This document shows positions 6,458 to 10,526 of a stretch of DNA of 10,526 nt, piece after piece. The notes beneath the pieces are model-generated. The model was not told the origin of the DNA. It saw only the letters and a program-made list of their open reading frames with translations, and made no database searches. The translations under genes were made by a program, and so were the position numbers. Source of the stretch: Prolixibacteraceae bacterium (GTDB lineage Bacteria; Bacteroidota; Bacteroidia; Bacteroidales; Prolixibacteraceae); assembly GCA_023228025.1 (NCBI GenBank), contig JALOCD010000129.1:1-10526 (forward strand), read 5' to 3'. Position 1 is the first letter of the stretch, and each line of letters begins with the position of its first letter.

Positions 6458-6808
6458 ATGAGATTTTATGGACATGAGAGAAGAAGAGGCTCCTGGATTA
6501 AATGGGCCATTATTATCCCTATTGCGGTTGTGGCCGGAGTGTTTGTTTTCGGAAGTGTCGTAATGCTGCTTTGGAACAATATCCTACCGGCAGTGTTCGG
6601 AATAAGCGCCATCACCTTTTGGCAGGCACTGGGAATCCTGGTCCTCGCCAAGATCCTGTTTGGAGGGTTCAGGAGCGGTCACCGGTGCCATTGTCATTGC
6701 CGCAACCACGACCTGGCCGGGAAATGGATGCAAATGACTCCCGAAGAGCGGGAGAAGATGAAATCGGAGTGGCGAGGCTGGTGTGGGCCTTCGGTTAAAC
6801 AGGAGTAA
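6458..6808 (+). CDS. Two-helix membrane protein with His/Cys cluster, sigma-factor partner
   Basis: This 116-residue protein has a basic N-terminus (HERRRGSWIKW), a first membrane helix at about 14-38, a conserved-looking LLWNNILPAVFG turn, and a second helix at about 52-71 (ITFWQALGILVLAKILFGGF). I recognise this WN..LP..FG..FWQALG.L.L.KILFGG pattern from small proteins encoded after ECF sigma factors in other bacteria; their function is not established to my knowledge. Directly after the second helix is a dense cluster His75, Cys77, His78, Cys79, His80, Cys81 and His84, well suited to binding a metal. An amphipathic tail follows (MTPEEREKMKSEW), with one more Cys at 109. It is 20 bases behind the sigma gene and shares its terminator. 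A role as a membrane anti-sigma factor or metal-sensing partner is inference. The classical zinc anti-sigma motif HxxxCxxC is absent. Confidence 0.85.
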   Translation: MRFYGHERRRGSWIKWAIIIPIAVVAGVFVFGSVVMLLWNNILPAVFGISAITFWQALGILVLAKILFGGFRSGHRCHCHCRNHDLAGKWMQMTPEEREKMKSEWRGWCGPSVKQE

Positions 6809-6841
6809 TCACAACTACTTTTAGAAAGTTCAGATTAAGAA

Positions 6842-6911
6842 GAAACAGTCAGGCTTTGCAGTGAATTCCTGCTAAAGCCTGACTGTTTCATGTGTATCTA
6901 ATTTGTTTTTT
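6842..6911 (+). terminator. Strong hairpin closing the sigma-factor operon
   Basis: Arms 6842-6861 (GAAACAGTCAGGCTTTGCAG) and 6869-6889 pair over 20 bases with a single bulged T at 6873 and the loop TGAATTC. It lies 33 bases past the stop of the membrane protein gene. Only TTT follows the inner stem directly; a longer T run (6905-6910) comes about 15 bases later. It is probably a terminator, but the distance leaves some doubt. Confidence 0.6.
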
Positions 6912-7001
6912 AATTGCCACATGTAATTCGCATGTTGTTTATATTCACTCCGATTGGTGTTTTACAATCATGCTCATTTCATTCAATTTTTTCTTCCACT
7001 A

Positions 7002-7032
7002 TTTGATTTTTTTTTCTGATTTTTTATTTTTG
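7002..7032 (+). promoter_or_regulatory. Bacteroidota housekeeping promoter of the NEW3-ABC operon
   Basis: A TTTG -33 box (7002-7005) is followed after exactly 19 bases by TATTTTTG (7025-7032), a full match to the -7 consensus TAnnTTTG. The transcript would start near 7039, giving a leader of about 36 bases that includes the ribosome binding site AAGGAGG at 7061-7067. The surrounding poly-T tract could produce chance matches, but the spacing and position are ideal. Confidence 0.65.
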
Positions 7033-7074
7033 CCTCCCGAGTTTTAAATCTTTAAAAATTAAGGAGGATTATTT

Positions 7075-8226
7075 ATGTCAACACAAACGAAATGGTTAAG
7101 ACTGTTTTTAACCCTTGTACTGGGGATAAGCTGCACTTTTAGTCACGCAGTTCAGACGAACGAAAGTGTTATCCTCTACACCCCTTACACCAAAATCTCT
7201 GTACCACCCGGCGAATCCATCGACTATGCCATCGAGGTCATCAACAATGGCAAGGAGATGCAAAATGTCGGCTTGTCTGTATCAGGAATGCCCCGTGACT
7301 GGTCCTACAGCCTAAAATCGGGCGGTTGGACCATTGGTCAGCTTTCCGTCCTGCCGGGAGACCGGAAAAGCCTTTCCCTCAAAGTCAATGTTCCGTTGAA
7401 AGTGAACAAGGGAATTTACAAGTTCAAATTGGAAGCAGGTGGAACTGCTGTCCTCCCCCTGATCATCAATGTCTCCGAACAGGGTACTTTTAAAACAGAA
7501 TTCTCATGTGGTCAAACCAATATGCAAGGGATTGCGACTTCTACCTTTACCTTCAATGCCAATTTGAAAAACCAGACAGCCGACAAACAGCAATATGCTT
7601 TTGTTGCCGAGGTCCCGCGAGGATGGAACGTCACCTTCAAATCAAATTATCAGCCTGTTACATCTGTCGTTACAGAACCAAACAGTACGCAGGCCATCAC
7701 CATTGAGATCAAAGCCCCGGAAAGGGTAGAGGCCGGTAAATACAAGATACCTGTAAGCGCTTCGACCAGCAACTCCTCTGCCGACCTTGCCCTGGAGGTA
7801 GTGATAACAGGCTCTTACAACATGGAATTAACCACACCTACCGGGATGGTGAGCTCCCGGATTACAGCAGGTGAGACCAAACAAATAGAGTTGATGATCA
7901 CCAATACCGGCTCTTCAGAACTTACTGACATCAAACCTGAATATACAGCGCCTGCCAATTGGAGTGTAACATTCGATCCCAAAAAAGTTGACAAACTCCC
8001 TTCGGGCGGTTCCACAAGGGTCTATGCAACCGTAAAGGCAGATAAAAAAGCAATTCCGGGTGATTACATGCTGAACATGGAGTGCAAAACCCCGGAGGTA
8101 TCCTCAAAAATTTCTTTTAGGATCTCGGTCGAAACACCTCTGCTTTGGGGATGGGTCGGGGTACTCATTATCCTGGCTGCTTTGGGCAGCGTCTGGTATC
8201 TTTTCCGCAAATACGGAAGGAGGTAA
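7075..8226 (+). CDS. Membrane-anchored protein with three NEW3-like Ig repeats
   Basis: The 383-residue protein has a signal peptide (about 1-25, ending in SHA) and a single C-terminal membrane helix (about 357-377) with the positive tail RKYGRR inside. Between them are three repeats of about 108 residues of the NEW3 type (COG1470-like). Each has a PxxW turn (Trp76, Trp184, Trp296) and a later G-x-Y-x strand (Tyr115, Tyr223, Tyr331), almost perfectly in register. The body therefore faces the periplasm or outside as a rod of Ig-like domains. Proteins of this kind are commonly encoded next to ABC-2 transporters, as here: the ATPase starts 3 bases after this stop. It probably acts as the extracytoplasmic component of that transporter, but its ligand is unknown. 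The ATG is supported by AAGGAGG seven bases upstream. Cys20 does not form a good lipobox. Confidence 0.9.
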   Translation: MSTQTKWLRLFLTLVLGISCTFSHAVQTNESVILYTPYTKISVPPGESIDYAIEVINNGKEMQNVGLSVSGMPRDWSYSLKSGGWTIGQLSVLPGDRKSLSLKVNVPLKVNKGIYKFKLEAGGTAVLPLIINVSEQGTFKTEFSCGQTNMQGIATSTFTFNANLKNQTADKQQYAFVAEVPRGWNVTFKSNYQPVTSVVTEPNSTQAITIEIKAPERVEAGKYKIPVSASTSNSSADLALEVVITGSYNMELTTPTGMVSSRITAGETKQIELMITNTGSSELTDIKPEYTAPANWSVTFDPKKVDKLPSGGSTRVYATVKADKKAIPGDYMLNMECKTPEVSSKISFRISVETPLLWGWVGVLIILAALGSVWYLFRKYGRR

Positions 8227-8229
8227 CCC

Positions 8230-9213
8230 GTGGACGGAAATATCATTGAACTCGTTGATCTGACCAAAAAATACGGGTCATTTACGGCAGTAAACCAACT
8301 GAACCTCTCCATTCGGAAGAGTGAGATATTTGGATTGTTGGGGCCAAATGGCGCAGGGAAATCTACCACTATTTTGATGATGCTGGGATTGACCGACCCA
8401 ACCTCCGGATCGGTGACGGTCTGCGGCATCAATCCAACCACCAACCCGATTGAGGCAAAGAGAAGAATTGGCTATTTGCCCGAGGATGTAGGCTTTTATT
8501 ACAACCGGACCGGTGCCGAAAATCTGATATATACTGCACAACTGAACGGTTCCCCTGAAAAGTTGGCCAGTCAAAGCGCTGAGCAACTGCTGGCCCGTGT
8601 CGGTTTATCAGAAGAATCTGGCAAGAAAACCGGAAAATATTCACGCGGCATGTTGCAGCGGCTTGGCCTTGCCGATGTGCTGATAAAAAATCCGGAGGTG
8701 ATCATCCTGGATGAACCAACCCTGGGAATTGACCCTACCGGTGTCCGCGAATTTCTGGATCTTATCGTTGCACTCAGCCGCGAAGAGGGGATCACTGTTC
8801 TCTTTTCTTCCCATGATCTGCATCATGTTCAGCAGGTTTGCGACAGGGTGGGGCTATTCGTTGGCGGAAAACTGCTGGCCGAAGGGGATATTCAAAGTCT
8901 CTCCCGGAAATTGTTCGCCAAGAGCCCTTATGTAATTGAAGCCAGGCTCTCTGTAAAAGAGGAAGAGAAATCCGAAGGGGAGCTAATATTTACTGCTGCA
9001 CGATTGCAGGCGCTACTGATAAACATCTCAGGGGTAAATGAGGTGACGAAAACCAACGATCTCTTTGAGATAGGCTGCTCGAGTGATACCACGGCCGAAA
9101 TTGCACGCGTTCTGGTGGATGCCGGTATCGGTATCCTTCACCTGAACAAGAAAGAGTACGGATTGGCAGATATTTATTATCGTTATTTTGAAGGAGGGAT
9201 CGGTCATGAATAA
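8230..9213 (+). CDS. ABC transporter ATP-binding protein of the ABC-2 class
   Basis: The 327-residue ATPase powers the adjacent permease. It has Walker A GPNGAGKST (38-46), the variant Q-loop YLPED (83-86), the signature YSRGMLQR (137-144), Walker B VIILDEP (157-163) with Glu162 as catalytic base, the D-loop GIDP, and His195 in the H-loop SSHD. The signature and Q-loop variants are usual for the COG1131 drug/Na/Nos-type exporters, so they do not suggest inactivity. After about residue 235 a C-terminal extension of about 90 residues (VIEARLSVKEEEK to the end) forms a regulatory-looking alpha/beta domain. The GTG start is supported by AAGGAGG six bases upstream, inside the end of the NEW3 gene. 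The stop overlaps the permease start by eight bases (ATGAATAA). The substrate cannot be read from sequence. Confidence 0.95.
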   Translation: MDGNIIELVDLTKKYGSFTAVNQLNLSIRKSEIFGLLGPNGAGKSTTILMMLGLTDPTSGSVTVCGINPTTNPIEAKRRIGYLPEDVGFYYNRTGAENLIYTAQLNGSPEKLASQSAEQLLARVGLSEESGKKTGKYSRGMLQRLGLADVLIKNPEVIILDEPTLGIDPTGVREFLDLIVALSREEGITVLFSSHDLHHVQQVCDRVGLFVGGKLLAEGDIQSLSRKLFAKSPYVIEARLSVKEEEKSEGELIFTAARLQALLINISGVNEVTKTNDLFEIGCSSDTTAEIARVLVDAGIGILHLNKKEYGLADIYYRYFEGGIGHE

Positions 9214-10264
9214 ACCAGAATATCGACAAACCACATTTTTGGGCCTACGGAAAGAGGCAATTGCAAATATATTCCCTTTCATCAACCGCCTTAGCCAAAA
9301 CTGGAATGAGGAGAAAGTCATTCATCCATTCAGGGTAGTTCTCAACAAGGAGATTTCCGACCATGTGAGGAGCTGGCGATTCATTATTTTGATTCTTTTA
9401 ATCTCACTCACCTGTTTGGGATCGATTTATACAGCGCTGGCCAATTTCAGTAAGGCCGCAGGACCCAACGATCCAGATGGTGCCTTCTTCTTTTTAAAAC
9501 TTTTCACCATCACCGATGGGACACTCCCCTCCTTTGTTGTATTTATCAGTTTTCTGGGACCCTTGCTGGGGATTAGCCTTGGATTTGATGCCGTTAATTC
9601 CGAGTACAACCACCGCACACTAAGCCGGATCCTTTCACAGCCCATCTATCGCGACTATCTGCTCAATGCCAAATTTCTGGCCGCGTTGACGGTCATTAGT
9701 GTGATGTTCTTTGCTCTCGGTTTTTTGGTCATGGGATTCGGATTGGTCAACATTGGTATCCCGCCAACGGTGGAGGAATTTTTACGCATTCTCACATTTG
9801 TGGCCCTGAGTATTCTCTATGTCGCCTTCTGGCTGAACCTGTCGATCCTCTTTTCCGTACAATTTCGTCAGCCTGCAACCTCGGCGCTTGCCGGAATTGC
9901 GGTATGGATCTTCTTCTCCATCTTCTATGGGATGATCGTCAATCTGATCACCAGATCCTTTGCCCCATCCGAATTAGCAGGAGAAAACCAGGTCATCGCA
10001 TTTGAATCTTTTAAACTTGGACTGTTGCGGGTCATGCCAAACCAACTTTTCAGTGAGGCAACTTCAACCTTGTTGATGCCTTCTGTGCGGAGTCTCGGTC
10101 CCCTTTCGATGGAACAGGTGTATGGCACCATACCCGGACCGCTTCCCTTTGGGCAGAGCCTGCTGCTTGTCTGGCCCCAGGTAACCGGACTGCTTGCTGC
10201 AACCTTGCTCTGCTTCGCCCTCTCCTATTTCTCCTTTATGCGAAGGGAGATCAGGTCGAGATAG
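9206..10264 (+). CDS. ABC-2 type transporter permease
   Basis: The 352-residue integral membrane protein has about six helices (near 58-78, 108-128, 155-180, 193-217, 226-248 and 320-343). A cytoplasmic N-terminal segment and a large loop at about 250-318 complete it. The motif NSEYNHRTLSRILSQPIYRDYLLNAKF at about 131-157 is the diagnostic cytoplasmic coupling segment of ABC-2 permeases related to NosY and GldF-like exporters. It should form a homodimer channel driven by the preceding ATPase. I chose the ATG at 9206, not the TTG at 9188, because AAGGAGG at 9191-9197 lies eight bases before it and would fall inside the longer reading. It overlaps the ATPase stop and ends the operon. The substrate is unknown; with the NEW3 partner an envelope or surface role is possible. 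Confidence 0.94.
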   Translation: MNKPEYRQTTFLGLRKEAIANIFPFINRLSQNWNEEKVIHPFRVVLNKEISDHVRSWRFIILILLISLTCLGSIYTALANFSKAAGPNDPDGAFFFLKLFTITDGTLPSFVVFISFLGPLLGISLGFDAVNSEYNHRTLSRILSQPIYRDYLLNAKFLAALTVISVMFFALGFLVMGFGLVNIGIPPTVEEFLRILTFVALSILYVAFWLNLSILFSVQFRQPATSALAGIAVWIFFSIFYGMIVNLITRSFAPSELAGENQVIAFESFKLGLLRVMPNQLFSEATSTLLMPSVRSLGPLSMEQVYGTIPGPLPFGQSLLLVWPQVTGLLAATLLCFALSYFSFMRREIRSR

Positions 10265-10294
10265 CGGTATATCATAACTGCAAAAACATTACAT

Positions 10295-10335
10295 GAAGAG
10301 GATACACTTGATCTGGTGATATCCTCTTTCTTTTC
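10295..10335 (+). terminator. Intrinsic terminator of the NEW3-ABC operon
   Basis: AAGAGGATA (10296-10304) pairs perfectly with TATCCTCTT (10320-10328). The stem continues with CAC against GTG past a single bulged A, and the loop is TTGATCTG. The T-rich run TTTCTTTTC follows at once. It lies about 30 bases after the permease stop. Confidence 0.75.
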
Positions 10336-10419
10336 AATACCTATCGTGAAATTTTACCTTTCATATATAATTACATAATAACCTGAGTGTATATGAGTTG
10401 CGGGCAGATAAGCCAAATT

Positions 10420-10450
10420 CTGACGGGGTCACTAAGAGTCACCCCGTCAG
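10420..10450. repeat. Palindrome repeat copy 2
   Basis: Arms 10420-10433 (CTGACGGGGTCACT) and 10437-10450 pair around the loop AAG except for one C-C mismatch at 10430/10440. Compared with copy 1, the core differs at two of 31 bases (G to C in the left arm, C to A in the loop) and the outer AT pairs are missing. The shared boundary at CTGACGGGG marks the likely true edge of the element. Confidence 0.85.
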
Positions 10451-10526
10451 TTGTACAACAGTTCACTCCGGTAAGCAGATTTAGATGAATGAAATTTAAT
10501 CGTGAACCGGCTATTCTGTCAAATTG

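Larger units (their letters stand above)
10265..10526. other. Non-coding end of the window
   Basis: Contains the operon terminator and palindrome copy 2, listed separately. The last 75 bases show no supported gene; a GTG at 10502 opens a frame that runs off the edge but has nothing else in its favour. Confidence 0.5.

Noticed and set aside
9188..9205. TTG start six codons upstream for the permease
   Set aside because: The ATG at 9206 has a well-spaced AAGGAGG that would lie inside the longer version.

Overview
The window reads as a piece of a Bacteroidota chromosome, most likely order Bacteroidales or a relative. Supporting signs are a Bacteroidota-typical TIGR02757/DUF2400 gene, an RprX/RprY-like two-component pair, start regions that mostly lack a Shine-Dalgarno sequence, and TAnnTTTG promoter elements, one of them with a correctly placed TTTG -33 box. 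There is no tRNA, rRNA, CRISPR array, phage gene or transposase. It looks like ordinary chromosome with interesting regulatory and repeat DNA between the genes.

Layout. 1-311 is AT-rich non-coding DNA with a possible terminator for a gene left of the window. 312-1082 (+) is the TIGR02757 gene, started by TTG. Facing it on the minus strand are a solitary MNT-type nucleotidyltransferase (1122-1457) and a secreted CAP/PR-1-like protein (1568-2095). 2096-2555 has no gene but contains a nested inverted-repeat structure of about 208 bp (2244-2451) and a terminator (2486-2516) serving the next minus-strand gene. 2556-3200 (-) is a small exported protein of unknown function with a proline run. It is divergent from a histidine kinase and response regulator (3407-5694, joined by a 4-bp ATGA overlap). 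The gap between them carries helically phased TTAA direct repeats that look like a response-regulator operator.

5695-5873 holds a perfect 19-bp-arm palindrome; a near copy lies at 10420-10450. Between the two copies are two transcription units. The first is an ECF-type sigma factor plus a two-helix membrane protein with a His/Cys cluster (5874-6808), closed by a hairpin. The second is a three-gene operon (7075-10264) with its own promoter: a membrane-anchored protein with three NEW3-like Ig repeats, an ABC ATPase and an ABC-2 permease. Each gene of that operon has the same strong AAGGAGG ribosome binding site, unlike the rest of the window. A terminator closes it.

How the genes may work together (inference). 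The kinase and regulator probably control their own promoter and perhaps the divergent exported protein; both exported segments carry long proline runs. The sigma factor is probably modulated by its membrane partner. The NEW3 protein probably acts as the extracytoplasmic part of the ABC-2 exporter. I found no clearly new defence or mobile system. The best leads are the palindrome family, the nested inverted repeat, the phased operator and the sigma/His-Cys protein pair.
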